64,000 nucleotides of DNA from Bacteroidota bacterium (GCA_035506275.1 DATJPT010000008.1:310001-374000), one strand, 5' to 3'; shown: positions 36,813-47,548, counted from the stretch's first letter. Program-made: numbers and translations. Notes: generated by a model not told the origin, from the letters alone.

Positions 36813-37844
36813 CTAAGCAAACACTTTCAGCCCCTCGGTGCAGTTTTTGCAGATATCGATTTCTTTCCGCGATCTGAGAATCGACCTTCTGAACTGCTGA
36901 TATCCTTCCCCCTGCCACACCTCCTTGAACGTCGTCGTCGAAAGATCCCCCAGGGCATGCTGAGAGTCTTTATCGAAGCAGCAGGGCACCACCGTCCCAT
37001 CCCAGGTAATGACGCAGCCTTTCCACAGTTTCCAGCAGTGATTGAGGAGCTTATTTTTGATCGAATATGAACCGTCGTCGTTCTTTTTGTAGCGGGAATA
37101 ATCATCCAGCGTTGGGATGAGATCACTGCCGTGTTCATAATCGTAGATCTGCGCCGTCTTGAACAGCACGGTGTCGACGCCGAGTTCTTTCGCAAGCCGC
37201 TTCGCGTCTTCCACCTGATGCTCGTTCGGCTTTACGACAAGAAACTGAAAGATGACGCATGGAGTTTTGGATCTCAGTTTCTTCTTCCATGCGATGACAT
37301 TCGTCGTCCCTTCGATGACCTTCTTGAGCGAACCGCCGACCCTGTATTGTTCGTATGTCTCCTGGGTCGTTCCGTCGATCGAAACGGTCAACCGATCCAG
37401 CCCGCTCTCAACCGTGCGCCGGGCGTTGTCATCGTTCAAATAATGCGCGTTGGTGCTTGTCTCCGTATAGATCCGCTTCGTGTGCGCGTACCGGACCATC
37501 TCCAAAAATTTTGGATGCAAATATGGCTCCCCCTGGAAATAGAAGATCAAATACGACAGGGTTGGAGCCAATTCATCGAGCATTTTTTCGTACAGATCGG
37601 ATTTCAACATCCCGGTCGGACGAGTGAACGACCGGAGTCCGCTGGGGCACTCGGGGCATCTCAGGTTGCATGAAGTTGTCGGCTCGATAAAGACGGAAAC
37701 AGGCATTCCCCACTGCACCGGCTTTTTTGTATACTTGGAAACAAAGTACGAGGAAATAACCTGGGCGATATTGAGCGTCCGGCGCGGCGTCAATTTGGAG
37801 AGATATTGAAGCGAATCGCTCAGAAGAAAAGACATACGAGACAC
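36813..37844 (-). CDS. Radical SAM/SPASM domain protein
   Basis: The 343-residue protein has the radical SAM cluster motif CNLRCPEC (Cx3Cx2C) near residue 58, then YFQGEPYLHPKF and LTVSIDGTTQETYEQYR. The C-terminal half holds the SPASM cysteines: CWKLWKGC, WDGTVVPCCFDKD and CKNC. SPASM proteins bind one or more auxiliary 4Fe-4S clusters and modify peptides or proteins, or act as sulfatase-maturase-like enzymes. No precursor peptide gene is visible beside it. GTG 37844 has AAGGATGAT before it; ATG 37835 is the alternative start. Confidence 0.9.
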   Translation of the reverse strand: MSRMSFLLSDSLQYLSKLTPRRTLNIAQVISSYFVSKYTKKPVQWGMPVSVFIEPTTSCNLRCPECPSGLRSFTRPTGMLKSDLYEKMLDELAPTLSYLIFYFQGEPYLHPKFLEMVRYAHTKRIYTETSTNAHYLNDDNARRTVESGLDRLTVSIDGTTQETYEQYRVGGSLKKVIEGTTNVIAWKKKLRSKTPCVIFQFLVVKPNEHQVEDAKRLAKELGVDTVLFKTAQIYDYEHGSDLIPTLDDYSRYKKNDDGSYSIKNKLLNHCWKLWKGCVITWDGTVVPCCFDKDSQHALGDLSTTTFKEVWQGEGYQQFRRSILRSRKEIDICKNCTEGLKVFA

Positions 37845-37924
37845 ATCATCCTTAAAGAAATTTATGGGGGCCGATCGATCGCCGGAACAGCCTCTTCGCC
37901 CTCCCTCCTACCAGGAAGGTGAAG

Positions 37925-37947
37925 CCGTTGGATAATATAGTCAACGG
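37925..37947. promoter_or_regulatory. Inverted repeat upstream of the GH51 gene
   Basis: CCGTTG (37925-37930) and CAACGG (37942-37947) flank an 11-nt spacer containing ATAATATAG, in the divergent region between the radical SAM gene and the GH51 gene. It could be an operator over a promoter; this is only a pattern. Confidence 0.35.
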
Positions 37948-38068
37948 ATGACGATTTGGCAACTTTGTTAATGGAGGCGCTGTGCCTTGCAATTCTTCCA
38001 AAAAATTGCTAAGTAATTGTCATTGTCATCCAAAACAAACGTCTATCCTTCACCATTTCACAATTCTC

Positions 38069-40072
38069 ATGAAAACGATAAAGTGGACTTTGCTTCTTTT
38101 CATCGCCGCGCTATGCTCCCCTGCACTGCAGGGACAAGATGCAGCCGATACTCTTACACTCGACCTCGCAAAAGCCAGACGGATCATCAGCAAGAACATC
38201 TACGGACATTTCGCTGAGCATCTTGGGCACAGCATCTACGGGGGATTCTGGGTCGGCGAGGGCTCAAAGATCCCCAACGTGCGCGGCATCCGCAAGGATG
38301 TCGTCGAAGCGATGAAAAAAATAAACGCTCCATTTCTGCGATGGCCCGGGGGCTGCTTTGCGGACGGCTATCATTGGAAAGACGGCATCGGCCCGGTTTC
38401 ATCGAGGCCTTCGCTCGTCAATACCAATTGGGGAGGCGTCACGGAAGACAACAGCTTTGGCACGCATGAATATCTCGACCTCTGCAGCCAGATCGGATGT
38501 GCGCCATACATCAGCGGAAATCTGGGGAGCGGGACGGTGCAGGAATTATCCGAGTGGGTGGAGTATGTCAACTCGGACAACAAGAGCCCGATGACCGACC
38601 TGCGGAAAAAGAACGGCCGCGAAGCTCCGTGGGAAGCCCTCTTCTGGGGGCTCGGCAACGAAGCATGGGGCTGCGGCGGGAACATGAAGCCGGAGTATTA
38701 CTCCGACCTTGCGCTCCGGTACGGAAGTTTCATGCACGACTACGGTGCATCCCACTTGAAAAAGATTGCCGTCGGCCCGTCCGATGACGACTACCATTGG
38801 ACCGACGTCGTCATGCATCAGACAGGAAATTCCATTTGGGGCCTTTCTCTCCACTATTATACCTGGTGCAACGACGAAAATGCCACGAACGTGACGGAGA
38901 AAAGCTGGTATGCCGACCTCACCAAGACGCTTCGTATGGAAGAGATCGTGAAGGGGCATTCAGCCGTGATGGACAAATACGATCCGGGGAAGAGTGTTGC
39001 GCTCGTCGTCGATGAATGGGGAGCATGGTACGCAGTGGAGCCTGGAACGAATCCTTCCTTCCTCTACCAACAGAATACCCTTCGGGATGCGCTCATTGCG
39101 GGGATCAACCTCAACATTTTCAACAACCATTGCGACAGAGTAAAAATGGCGGCCATCGCCCAGGCGGTGAACGTGCTGCAATCTGTCTGCCTCACGAGCG
39201 GAGACTCGCTTGTCCTTACGCCGACGTATCATATCTTCGATATGTACAAAGTGCACCAGGACGCCATCCTTATTCCTTCGACGCTCAGCACCGACAGCAT
39301 TGCAGTTGACAAGAATAAAATTCCGGCGCTCAGCGCGTCGTCGTCGCTGGATCGAAACGGAAAAATTCATATTTCACTTTGCAACCTCGATGTCTCAAAA
39401 GATGAACGCCTTGTCTGCAACGTCGAATCGTTCAGCGTCAAGAGCGTCACGGGGCAGGTCCTGACATCCAAGGAACTGAATGCGCACAATACATTCGATC
39501 AGCCGGAAAACGTCACGATCCGTTCCTTCGGGTCTTTTACGTCGGCACCGCATGCCATTACGGTTACGGTTCCGAGGCATTCTGTCGTAGTCCTTGAGGT
39601 CGAAGGCACGTCGGAGGTGAAGACGGCAAAGATCGATCCTGCCGCCTTAGAGCCGGGACTGCGCTGCAATTATTTTGAGGGGAGCTGGAGAAGGCTCCCT
39701 GATTTTACGGAGCTTTCGCCGGTCAGGACGCAAAGGGCAACGAGTATTGAGATTCCGGCAGATGCGGCGGTCACGAATTTTGGGCTGCAGTTCGCAGGTT
39801 ACCTAAAGGTCGAAAAGGACGGGGTCTATCAATTCTCTCTCACCTCCGATGACGGATCGAAGCTTACGGTTGACGGTGCGGACATTGTCGTCAACGACGG
39901 AACGCATGCGATGGTGGAGCAGTCGGGCTCGACGTATCTGAAAAAAGGATACCATGAAATCGAAGTCGATTTCTTCCAGGCAGGCGGAGGGAGCGGATTG
40001 TCGCTCCAATTGGAAGGCCCCGACCGTCCGAAGACTCCTGTGAGCGCGGACCTTCTATTTCATGCGAAATAG
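38069..40072 (+). CDS. GH51 alpha-L-arabinofuranosidase with C-terminal PA14 domain
   Basis: A secreted 667-residue enzyme (signal [23 protein letters not shown]). The GH51 barrel has [20 protein letters not shown], the acid/base glutamate in WGLGNEAWG (Glu198) and the nucleophile in VVDEWGAWY (Glu316). A beta-sandwich domain follows. Residues about 535-660 ([20 protein letters not shown], then [14 protein letters not shown]) are a PA14 domain, a carbohydrate-binding module. It releases terminal arabinofuranose from arabinan or arabinoxylan, fitting the araBAD genes downstream. The upstream in-frame start 37982 would bury the signal peptide. Confidence 0.95.
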   Translation: MKTIKWTLLLFIAALCSPALQGQDAADTLTLDLAKARRIISKNIYGHFAEHLGHSIYGGFWVGEGSKIPNVRGIRKDVVEAMKKINAPFLRWPGGCFADGYHWKDGIGPVSSRPSLVNTNWGGVTEDNSFGTHEYLDLCSQIGCAPYISGNLGSGTVQELSEWVEYVNSDNKSPMTDLRKKNGREAPWEALFWGLGNEAWGCGGNMKPEYYSDLALRYGSFMHDYGASHLKKIAVGPSDDDYHWTDVVMHQTGNSIWGLSLHYYTWCNDENATNVTEKSWYADLTKTLRMEEIVKGHSAVMDKYDPGKSVALVVDEWGAWYAVEPGTNPSFLYQQNTLRDALIAGINLNIFNNHCDRVKMAAIAQAVNVLQSVCLTSGDSLVLTPTYHIFDMYKVHQDAILIPSTLSTDSIAVDKNKIPALSASSSLDRNGKIHISLCNLDVSKDERLVCNVESFSVKSVTGQVLTSKELNAHNTFDQPENVTIRSFGSFTSAPHAITVTVPRHSVVVLEVEGTSEVKTAKIDPAALEPGLRCNYFEGSWRRLPDFTELSPVRTQRATSIEIPADAAVTNFGLQFAGYLKVEKDGVYQFSLTSDDGSKLTVDGADIVVNDGTHAMVEQSGSTYLKKGYHEIEVDFFQAGGGSGLSLQLEGPDRPKTPVSADLLFHAK

Positions 40073-40079
40073 GATCCGT

Positions 40080-42674
40080 TCAGGGAGCGAGAATGTCGCG
40101 AAGCTGTGCCCGGGCCTTAATAAGTACTTCACTGCTCACCTTAAGGGAGTCAAGAGCGGCTGGCAGAGCCCGCAGGTCGGATTTTAAGCCGGCTAATTCC
40201 TTATTCAGATCTTCCGGGTGAACCGAAATCCTGTTCCCGGTTTGCTCCGCGTGGATCAACACATCGGGAGACCAATCGCCCGGCCATGACGTTGCATTGA
40301 TGAATTGAGAGACCTTCCGCAGGCGGCTGATCTTATTCCTGAAACCGTCCGCGACTCCCGAAATTGCGCCGTCGAGATATTCCCTCGACACAGCGATGTC
40401 AACCGATCGATCGGTACTGAACGAACGCGTTCGCACGATCAGCGTCATCGTCTCACCGTCGTACCTCCATCCTTCTTTTGACTCCTCATCATTGAATAGA
40501 ACCGTCTCGCCATTGCACGATACGGTCTTAGGATTGGCACAATTGACGAACCGAAGTTCGTACGCACGATTTTTATTCATTCCCGGATAACTTCCGTGCG
40601 CAGGAGAAATTCGGACGTCAACGCCCCCCGTCGCAGTCTGCCTCATTGCCACATGTGTGGTTGCAAAATTTCCCTTCTGATAACCGAGCGAATTGCCTTC
40701 ATCCTCATAGACATCGCATGAGCCGGAATCGCCGGGAAAAACCGTCAGGATCAGCGGATCGACCGGCAATGCATGGGTCGAACGCATTTTGGGCTGCATC
40801 GGGATGATCGCTCCGTCTTTCACAAAAACCGGAATTTCATCTTCCGCATAATGTCTTGCGAAAATCCCCGGACCGGTAAGATGACTTCCCGTAAACCACT
40901 CGGTCCATCCGCCGGCCGGGAGCCATACTTTCTTTTCAGCAAGCAGGCTCGTCGAGTCGACCGGAACGGCGACCGGGGCGACGATCATGTCGTCGCCAAA
41001 CCGGTACTCGCCGCTGAACTCATATGCCTCGGGAGCCTCGGGATCATCGTAATACATCGGATGGACGATCGAGACGCCGGTTCGATAGGTCTTGTATGAT
41101 GCGGAATAGATGTATGGGATGAGCGAGTATCGAAGAAGGATCGCATCGCGCATCATCCGGAATTGATCGTCCGGATACGCCCAGATCCTTCGCTCCGCTT
41201 TGCCGTTCTTGGTGACGTGTGTGCGCAGGATCGGACTGAAGATTCCCCACTGGATCCATCGTGCGTAAAGCTCCGGGGAAATTTCCCCCGGCATATGTCC
41301 GCCGATGTCATGACTCCAGTAGCCGTATCCGACATTAGCCGCCGTGGCCGTAAACCTCGGCTGAAACGCAAGCGATTCCCACACCGAAACGACATCCCCG
41401 GAAAACCCGATCTGATAGCGGTGGTTGCCGAGCCCTCCCCACCGATGAAAAAGGAGGGGACGGTCGGCGTTCTTTCGCTCCATGTCCGTGTAGAAAACAT
41501 AGTTGAGCCACCAGGTCGGCGTCACGCCGGGAATCTTTGTCGTTCCCCACGCCTGCCAGTCCAGCCACCAGAAATCGACCCCCTGACGCTCGAGGGGATG
41601 AATGATCAGATTCATGTAATTGGTCGCGAACTTCTTGTCGACGATATCGAATGGAACATATTTTTTTGTCGCCGGATCGATCCCCATCGCCTGCGCCATC
41701 TCCGGGTAGTGATCCTCGTGCGGTTGAATCCCTGATGCGGGATGAAGATTCAGAGGCGTCTTAAGCCCCTCGCTGTCGCACCACGCGAGAAATCCTTGCG
41801 GATCGGGGAAATAGTTTCGATCCCATGTGTAGCCGGTCCAGCCGAGCGTTTGTCCCGCCTGGTCGGTCCGCGACCGCCCCCACCGCAGATCAAAGGTCTG
41901 ATGCCAATCCATATCGATGACGAGCACGTCGAGCGGCACGTCGTGAATTCTGAATTGTTCGACCAGGTCCTTGAATTCCTCGTCGGTGTATGCCCAGTAT
42001 CGCGACCACCACAACCCGAAGGCAAATCGGGGAGGCATTGGAATTTTTCCTGCAACCGTTGTGAAATCAGACAAGGCTTTCCGGTAATCGTGACCGTAAC
42101 CGAAAAAGTACCAATCCTGATGCTTTGTCGATGGGCGGACTGTGACCCACGGCCAATCGGAATTGTCGAAAAGCGGACGCTCGCTGTCATCGACCAGAAC
42201 CCAGCCATCCTTCGAAAGAATGCCCGGCTCGAGTTTCGTCTCTCCACGCACCCCGTCCAGGGTCCTGATCGTCCCCCCCAGATTCCCGGAATCCTGCAAC
42301 CCCGGAAGCCATCGCACGGTCTTGCCCTTCAGGTCAAAGCTGACATTCAAATTTGAGGAGGAAAAAGAGTCACCGTCAGGATGGTATGCAAGCCGCAGCC
42401 GGTCGGTTTGAATGAAGAGCCATCCGCTGTCGCGGCGGGTGGTGAAATGCGGCGCATCGAGTTTACGGTTGATGAAAACGAGCGACGCACGGTCCTCGAA
42501 CTCCCTCGCATTGCTCCATTCCATCCGAATCAGCTCAGGAGTGAGGATGGTAAATCGGACGTTTCCCTCTATTATGACCGAACCGGGGTCGGCAACCGGG
42601 TTGAGCGGTTGGGCAAAAGTTGGCGCAGTGAAAAATAAGAAGCCAAGTACGAGTTCGAGGAAATACTTCTTCAT
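40080..42674 (-). CDS. GH31 family glycoside hydrolase (alpha-xylosidase/alpha-glucosidase type)
   Basis: A secreted 864-residue enzyme with signal MKKYFLELVLGFLFFTAPTFAQ. The GH31 barrel starts at MPPRFAFGLWWSRYWAYTDEEF. The catalytic nucleophile is Asp372 in DFWWLDWQAWG, and YWSHDIGGHM and WIQWGIFSPILRTH are family blocks. A C-terminal beta domain and an extra helical tail follow. Substrate cannot be fixed from sequence; the arabinose neighbourhood suggests plant hemicellulose. ATG 42674 is chosen over GTG 42683 because AGAGGTG lies 7 nt before it. It converges with the GH51 gene, 7 nt apart. Confidence 0.92.
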   Translation of the reverse strand: MKKYFLELVLGFLFFTAPTFAQPLNPVADPGSVIIEGNVRFTILTPELIRMEWSNAREFEDRASLVFINRKLDAPHFTTRRDSGWLFIQTDRLRLAYHPDGDSFSSSNLNVSFDLKGKTVRWLPGLQDSGNLGGTIRTLDGVRGETKLEPGILSKDGWVLVDDSERPLFDNSDWPWVTVRPSTKHQDWYFFGYGHDYRKALSDFTTVAGKIPMPPRFAFGLWWSRYWAYTDEEFKDLVEQFRIHDVPLDVLVIDMDWHQTFDLRWGRSRTDQAGQTLGWTGYTWDRNYFPDPQGFLAWCDSEGLKTPLNLHPASGIQPHEDHYPEMAQAMGIDPATKKYVPFDIVDKKFATNYMNLIIHPLERQGVDFWWLDWQAWGTTKIPGVTPTWWLNYVFYTDMERKNADRPLLFHRWGGLGNHRYQIGFSGDVVSVWESLAFQPRFTATAANVGYGYWSHDIGGHMPGEISPELYARWIQWGIFSPILRTHVTKNGKAERRIWAYPDDQFRMMRDAILLRYSLIPYIYSASYKTYRTGVSIVHPMYYDDPEAPEAYEFSGEYRFGDDMIVAPVAVPVDSTSLLAEKKVWLPAGGWTEWFTGSHLTGPGIFARHYAEDEIPVFVKDGAIIPMQPKMRSTHALPVDPLILTVFPGDSGSCDVYEDEGNSLGYQKGNFATTHVAMRQTATGGVDVRISPAHGSYPGMNKNRAYELRFVNCANPKTVSCNGETVLFNDEESKEGWRYDGETMTLIVRTRSFSTDRSVDIAVSREYLDGAISGVADGFRNKISRLRKVSQFINATSWPGDWSPDVLIHAEQTGNRISVHPEDLNKELAGLKSDLRALPAALDSLKVSSEVLIKARAQLRDILAP

Positions 42675-42755
42675 AAAGCGCACCTCTTAAACGTGGACAC
42701 TTTAAAAAAACAGAACGGTTTTCTTCCACAAAGACGGGAAGACACAATCAATGAC

Positions 42756-43002
42756 TAGAAGCTATCTCAAAAATGAAATTAGATTGACCCTTCGACGCGT
42801 CCCCTCAAAGAGTCGCTTTTGTTAGGCGACCTTTGGGGGACTTGCTCAGGGTGAATAAGTGAGTGGATCATCCTGTCCCCAAAGGACACCTTCGGGGAGT
42901 AAGCGATCCCGCTCGAAGAGCGGGAGAGCGCATCGTCAACGACCCTGCGGGTCGCAGACCCGTTGGGAAGGATGAGGTGACATATTTTTGAGATAGCTTC
43001 TA
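42756..43002. mobile_element. MITE-like element with 19-bp terminal inverted repeats
   Basis: TAGAAGCTATCTCAAAAAT at 42756-42774 recurs as its exact inverse at 42984-43002, 247 bp end to end. If the outer TA is a duplicated target, the TIR proper is GAAGCTATCTCAAAAAT, as with TA-targeting transposons. The inside encodes nothing but is rich in small hairpins (GATCCCGCTC/GAGCGGGA, CCCTGCGGGTCGCAGACCCG) and carries a CCCTTCGAC...GACTTGCTCAGGGT pair. It fills the space between the GH31 and HAD genes and supplies the HAD stop codon. Confidence 0.75.
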
Positions 43003-43581
43003 TAGAAAAGCGCGGATGTCGGTTGCGTGCATCCCGGCATTACGCGCAGCCGTTAAACCAAGATCCCCGTCTTCAAAGACCTGACACAAGGAAGGTTCAA
43101 CGTTGATTCGTCTCGCTGCTTCAAGAAAAAGATCGGGATGAGGTTTCGGTCTGAATGGATCATCGGCGGTCAGTATCACTTCAAAGAAATGCACAACGCC
43201 GATCGCGTGCAATTCTTTGTGCACAATCTCTTTTGCACCGCCTGATGCAACCGCCATCGGAAGAAGCTTATGGTAACGGCGGGCAATCTCGACGACAGGA
43301 AGGATCGGTTTGACTTCGCTGATCCTTTGAAGAAAAAATCGGTCCTTTGCCTGAATCACTTCCTTGAAGCTCAACGATCTCCCGAAATGGGCATTATACT
43401 GCACAACGATGTCAGCATCCCTCATCCCCTTTTTGGATGAAAAGAACTCATGATCGTATGGCGCGTCATAAGAGCGAACTGCTTCTTCCCATGCTTTCAA
43501 ATGCAGCGGCATCGAGTCGACGAGCGTTCCATCGCAATCGAAGATCAATCCTTTGACGAAGTCAGGAACCGGAATCAACAA
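43000..43581 (-). CDS. HAD hydrolase, beta-phosphoglucomutase-like phosphatase
   Basis: A 193-residue HAD subfamily IA protein. Motif I is LIFDCDGTLVDSMPLHLKAW, motif II lies in AVASGGAKEIV, motif III includes the Lys of PFRPKPHPDLF, and motif IV is FEDGDLGLTAARNAGM. It would dephosphorylate or isomerise a sugar phosphate, perhaps as house-cleaning for the arabinose pathway. The start is a TTG (43581) after AGGAAAAG, 6 nt downstream of araA. Its TAG stop is the last three bases of the MITE-like element, so the natural C-terminus may have been altered by the insertion. Confidence 0.88.
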   Translation of the reverse strand: MLIPVPDFVKGLIFDCDGTLVDSMPLHLKAWEEAVRSYDAPYDHEFFSSKKGMRDADIVVQYNAHFGRSLSFKEVIQAKDRFFLQRISEVKPILPVVEIARRYHKLLPMAVASGGAKEIVHKELHAIGVVHFFEVILTADDPFRPKPHPDLFLEAARRINVEPSLCQVFEDGDLGLTAARNAGMHATDIRAFL

Positions 43582-43587
43582 CTTTTC

Positions 43588-45087
43588 CTACCTTGCGTGC
43601 TGGAAATAGACGTCGTTCCAGCGCAGTTCCTTTTTGAACTCGCTGAGCGTCGTTTTCCCGTCGATGACCAGGCATTCAACGCCGGCGATCTCCGCATAAT
43701 CCTCGACGCATTCCGTCGAGACTCCCTGACTGAAGACAGTGTGATGCGCGCCGCCTGCGAGGATCCAGGCTCCGACCGCAGTTTCAAAATCCGGCTTCGG
43801 TTTCCACAGCGCGCGCGCAACGGGAAGCCGTGGAAGCGGCTTGGCGGGGGCGATCGTCTCTACTTCGTTGATGATCAAACGAAAACGATTTCCCATATCC
43901 ACCGAGGTCACATTGATCGCCGGTCCGGCAGGAACGTCGAAGACCAGTCTTGGCGGATCGGCTTTTCCGCCGATGGAGAGCGGATGGATCTCCAGCTTCG
44001 GTTTCCCGGAGGCGATCGCCTCGGAAATTTCGAGCATGTGCGCTCCGAGAACTTGCTTGGCGGAAGGGTCGAAATGGTACGTGTAATCCTCCATGAACGA
44101 AGTTCCTCCTTTCAAACCGCTCCCCATCACATTCATCACACGCAGCAACCCAGCGGTTTTCCAGTCCCCCTCCGCGCCGAAACCGAATCCATCGGCCATC
44201 ATTCGCTGCACCGACAATCCTGGCAGCTGTTCGAGTCCGTGTAAGTCTTCGAACGTTGTCGTGAACGCCTTGAAATTCCCGTTCTTTAAGAAGGCGCGGA
44301 TCGCAAGCTCGATACGGGCGGCTTCCTGCAGCGACCGGCGTTTTTCCCCGTCCTTTCGGAGGGACGGGACGAGTTCATACTTTGCCTCATACTCGGAGAG
44401 AAGCGAGGCAATTTCCGTATCGCTGACCTTCTTCATGACATCAACCAGATCCCCCAGACCGTAGCCGTTCACCGAATACCCGAAACGGATCTCGGCTTCC
44501 ACTTTGTCCCCCTCCGTCACGCCGACACTTCGCATATTGTCCCCGAACCGGGCAACCTTCATTCCCTGGCTGTCGGCCCAGCCCGCTGCGGCGCGCGACC
44601 AGACGCCGATCTTTTTCTGAGCGTTTTCATCTTGCCAGTGCCCGACGACAACTTTACGGGGCTTCTTCATCCGGGCAGTCATAAAACCAAACTCTCGTCC
44701 CCCGTGCGCAGTTTGATGGAGGTTCATGAAATTCATGTCGATCTCCCCCCAGGGAATGTCCCGTCCGAACTGCGTGTGGAAATCGAGCAACGGCTTGTTC
44801 AGTACCTTCAGTCCGCCGATCCACATCTTTGCGGGAGAAAACGTGTGCATCCATGCAACGATGCCGATGCAAGAAGGGGCGTTATTCGCCTCGAGACAAA
44901 TTTTTGTAATCGCGTCCGGCGTCGTGAGGACCGGCGTGAAGACGATCTTTACCGGAATATGAGGCGATTGTGACAATCCGGCGACGACATTTTGAGAGTC
45001 TTTCTCCACTTGCTTCAAGGTTTCCGGGCCATAAAGATGCTGGCTTCCGGTCAGAAACCAGATTTCGTATTGCTTGAGGTCGATCAT
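43588..45087 (-). CDS. araA: L-arabinose isomerase
   Basis: A 499-residue enzyme converting L-arabinose to L-ribulose. It starts with the family phrase [21 protein letters not shown] and contains [45 protein letters not shown] (metal-binding Glu) and [16 protein letters not shown] (second Glu and His). The C-terminal [12 protein letters not shown] carries the last histidine. AAGAAAGG precedes ATG 45087. It is the third enzyme gene of a galM-araB-araD-araA-HAD unit. Confidence 0.97.
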   Translation of the reverse strand: MIDLKQYEIWFLTGSQHLYGPETLKQVEKDSQNVVAGLSQSPHIPVKIVFTPVLTTPDAITKICLEANNAPSCIGIVAWMHTFSPAKMWIGGLKVLNKPLLDFHTQFGRDIPWGEIDMNFMNLHQTAHGGREFGFMTARMKKPRKVVVGHWQDENAQKKIGVWSRAAAGWADSQGMKVARFGDNMRSVGVTEGDKVEAEIRFGYSVNGYGLGDLVDVMKKVSDTEIASLLSEYEAKYELVPSLRKDGEKRRSLQEAARIELAIRAFLKNGNFKAFTTTFEDLHGLEQLPGLSVQRMMADGFGFGAEGDWKTAGLLRVMNVMGSGLKGGTSFMEDYTYHFDPSAKQVLGAHMLEISEAIASGKPKLEIHPLSIGGKADPPRLVFDVPAGPAINVTSVDMGNRFRLIINEVETIAPAKPLPRLPVARALWKPKPDFETAVGAWILAGGAHHTVFSQGVSTECVEDYAEIAGVECLVIDGKTTLSEFKKELRWNDVYFQHAR

Positions 45088-45155
45088 AAAAACCTTTCTT
45101 CAATGGTATGTGGCAGGATGAGGGAAATCCGAAAAATTACTGATGCTTTGAACTA

Positions 45156-45848
45156 TTACTTCTTCTGTCCATAATACGCGTCCGGGCCATGCTTTCTCGA
45201 ATAATGTTTTTCGAGGAGATAATCGGGAAGTTGACGAAGTGACGGATTCAGTGCGAGTGAATGAAGCGCCATCGAGGCGATTTTTTCAAGAATTAAATTA
45301 TTCTTCACCGCGTCTCCCGGATCATTCCCCCATGTGAACGGCGCGTGGCCGGAGACAAGGACTCCGGGAACCGCGATCGGATCGAGTTTCATGAACCGCT
45401 CGACGATCACCTTCCCGGTGTTGATCTCATAGCCTTTTTCGACTTCCTGCTTGGTCAGACTGCGCGTGACCGGAACGGGTCCGTTGAATGCGTCGGCATG
45501 CGTCGTCCCGAAACAGGGAATCTCTCTGCAGGCCTGGGCAAAGATCGTCGCATATTCGCTGTGGCTGTGCGCGATCCCTCCGATGGAAGGAAAGGCGTTA
45601 TAGAGTTCTATGTGGGTCGGGGTGTCGGATGACGGGCGCCGTTTTCCTTCTATGACGTTCCCCTTCAGATCCACCACCACCATGTCCTTCACTGTTAGCT
45701 TCTTGTATTCCACGCCGCTCGGTTTGATGACCACCAAGCCATCGCGGCGGGAGATGCCGCTCACGTTGCCCCAGGTCAGGGTCACGAGGTTATACTTAAC
45801 GAGCGCCAGGTTTGCCTCGAGTACTTGTTTCTTCAGTTGTTCGACCAT
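45156..45848 (-). CDS. araD: L-ribulose-5-phosphate 4-epimerase
   Basis: A 230-residue class II aldolase-fold enzyme giving D-xylulose 5-phosphate. LVTLTWGNVSGISRRDGLVVIKPSG, IGGIAHSHSEYATIFAQA (zinc-binding His-x-His) and GVLVSGHAPFTWG (third His) are AraD family motifs, and the C-terminal HGPDAYYGQKK is typical. ATG 45848 overlaps the araB stop by one base (TGATG). Confidence 0.96.
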   Translation of the reverse strand: MVEQLKKQVLEANLALVKYNLVTLTWGNVSGISRRDGLVVIKPSGVEYKKLTVKDMVVVDLKGNVIEGKRRPSSDTPTHIELYNAFPSIGGIAHSHSEYATIFAQACREIPCFGTTHADAFNGPVPVTRSLTKQEVEKGYEINTGKVIVERFMKLDPIAVPGVLVSGHAPFTWGNDPGDAVKNNLILEKIASMALHSLALNPSLRQLPDYLLEKHYSRKHGPDAYYGQKK

Positions 45849-47548
45849 CAGTTTTCCTTTCGCACTGAATCCCGCAGTGTCAGCAATTCCTTCATCACCC
45901 CATGCATCGACCCGCTCCAGTCTTTCGTTCCAAAGCCGTCGTGCAGTTGGCGATATAATTTATAGAGGGTCGAGTATGTCCGGTGATTTTTTTCGGAGGG
46001 CGAGTACGTCTTTTCAACGCCCGTCATCGCCTTTTGCGTTTCCTGGATCGTCGCGTATCCCCCGGACGCTTTTCCTGCGGCAACAGCGGCAAACATCGCA
46101 GCTCCGAGGGCCGGCGTCTGCTCGCTTCGCGAGATCTTCATCGGACGTCCGGTCACGTCGGCATAGATCTGCATGAGGAGCGGATTTTTCGATGCAAGTC
46201 CTCCGCAATTGACGACTTCTTTTACCGGAACACCGTACTCTTCAATGCGGTCGATGATCCGCAGCGCACCGAACGCCGTCGCTTCGACCAGCGCGCGGTA
46301 GATCTCATGGGGCTGCGTGTGGAGGGTTTGCCCGATCAAAAGCCCCGACAACCGCACATCGACGAGAATCGTCCGGTTGCCGTTGTTCCAATCGAGGGCG
46401 ATCAATCCACTTTCACCGGGCTTTAGCTCCGCCACCGCTTTCTCAAGGGTGCGGAATTTTTCGTCGGTGGTCGTACCGTATTTTTCAGGGACGAGGTTGT
46501 TGATGAACCAGAGAAAAATATCGCCGACAGCGGATTGGCCGGCCTCGATCCCGTAAAATCCGTTCATCACCGAGCCATTGACGATCCCGCACACCCCCGG
46601 AATGTCGGCCAGAGGAGAACTGCTCGGCTGGATCATGACATCGCAGGTGCTCGTTCCTAGAATTTTCACAAGGGTGCCGGGTTGAATGCCCGCCCCCACC
46701 GCGCCCATATGCGCATCGAACGCGCCGACCGCGATCGCCACGGTTTCGGGCAATCCTAGTTTCTTCGCCCATTCCGGAGAAAGGTTCCCGATCTTTTCGT
46801 CCGCAGAATAAGCCTGGGAATACAACTTGTTCCGCAGTTTCCCTAATCCGGGCGAGAGCGCGTTAAGAAACTCCTCGTCAGGAAGTCCTCCCCACTGAGC
46901 GTTGAACATCGCCTTATGGCCGGCAGCGCAAATGCTTCTTTTTATTTTTTGTGGATGCTTTACCCCCGAAAGAACTGCCGGAATCCAGTCACAGATTTCC
47001 ACAAAGCTGTCGGACGCCTCAAAGGTCTGGGGCGAAGTGTTTTTGAGGTGGAGAATTTTGCTCCAGTACCATTCCGAGGAATAGGTCCCTCCGATCTTTG
47101 CCAAATACTGAGGACGCAATTTGGCCGCCGTCTCGGTGACCTGGGCAGCCTCGGCAAAACTTGTGTGGTCCTTCCAGAGCCACACCATCGCAGACGGATC
47201 GTTTTTGAATTTCTTATCAAAGCACAGCGCCTCCCCGTGCGCGTCGACCGGCATCGGACTGCTCCCCGTTGTATCGACGCCGATACCGATGACATCGTCG
47301 GGAGAAAATTTCGATTCCGCCCTTTTCGCTTTGAGGAGAGCCTGCTTAATAGATTCTTCTATGCCGAGCAGATAATCGGCGGGGTTCTGCCGTGCGAGGT
47401 TCGGGTCGGAGGAGTCTACGATGACTCCGTCCGTTCCGGAAGGATACGGAAAAACGTGCGTTGCAAGCTCCCTGCCGTTTGCAACGTCGATGATGAGTGA
47501 ACGGCAGGAGTTAGTCCCAAAATCTAAACCGATAGCGTACTTGCCCAT
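45848..47548 (-). CDS. araB: Ribulokinase
   Basis: A 566-residue FGGY kinase phosphorylating L-ribulose at C5. It starts MGKYAIGLDFGTNSCRSLIID (phosphate-1) and has GIGVDTTGSSPMPVDAHGEAL, the ribulokinase-specific CDWIPAVLSGVK, VKILGTSTCDVMIQPS and the adenosine motif VNCGGLASKNPLLMQIYADVTGRP. It follows galM by 45 nt and precedes araD with a 1-nt overlap. Confidence 0.97.
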   Translation of the reverse strand: MGKYAIGLDFGTNSCRSLIIDVANGRELATHVFPYPSGTDGVIVDSSDPNLARQNPADYLLGIEESIKQALLKAKRAESKFSPDDVIGIGVDTTGSSPMPVDAHGEALCFDKKFKNDPSAMVWLWKDHTSFAEAAQVTETAAKLRPQYLAKIGGTYSSEWYWSKILHLKNTSPQTFEASDSFVEICDWIPAVLSGVKHPQKIKRSICAAGHKAMFNAQWGGLPDEEFLNALSPGLGKLRNKLYSQAYSADEKIGNLSPEWAKKLGLPETVAIAVGAFDAHMGAVGAGIQPGTLVKILGTSTCDVMIQPSSSPLADIPGVCGIVNGSVMNGFYGIEAGQSAVGDIFLWFINNLVPEKYGTTTDEKFRTLEKAVAELKPGESGLIALDWNNGNRTILVDVRLSGLLIGQTLHTQPHEIYRALVEATAFGALRIIDRIEEYGVPVKEVVNCGGLASKNPLLMQIYADVTGRPMKISRSEQTPALGAAMFAAVAAGKASGGYATIQETQKAMTGVEKTYSPSEKNHRTYSTLYKLYRQLHDGFGTKDWSGSMHGVMKELLTLRDSVRKEN

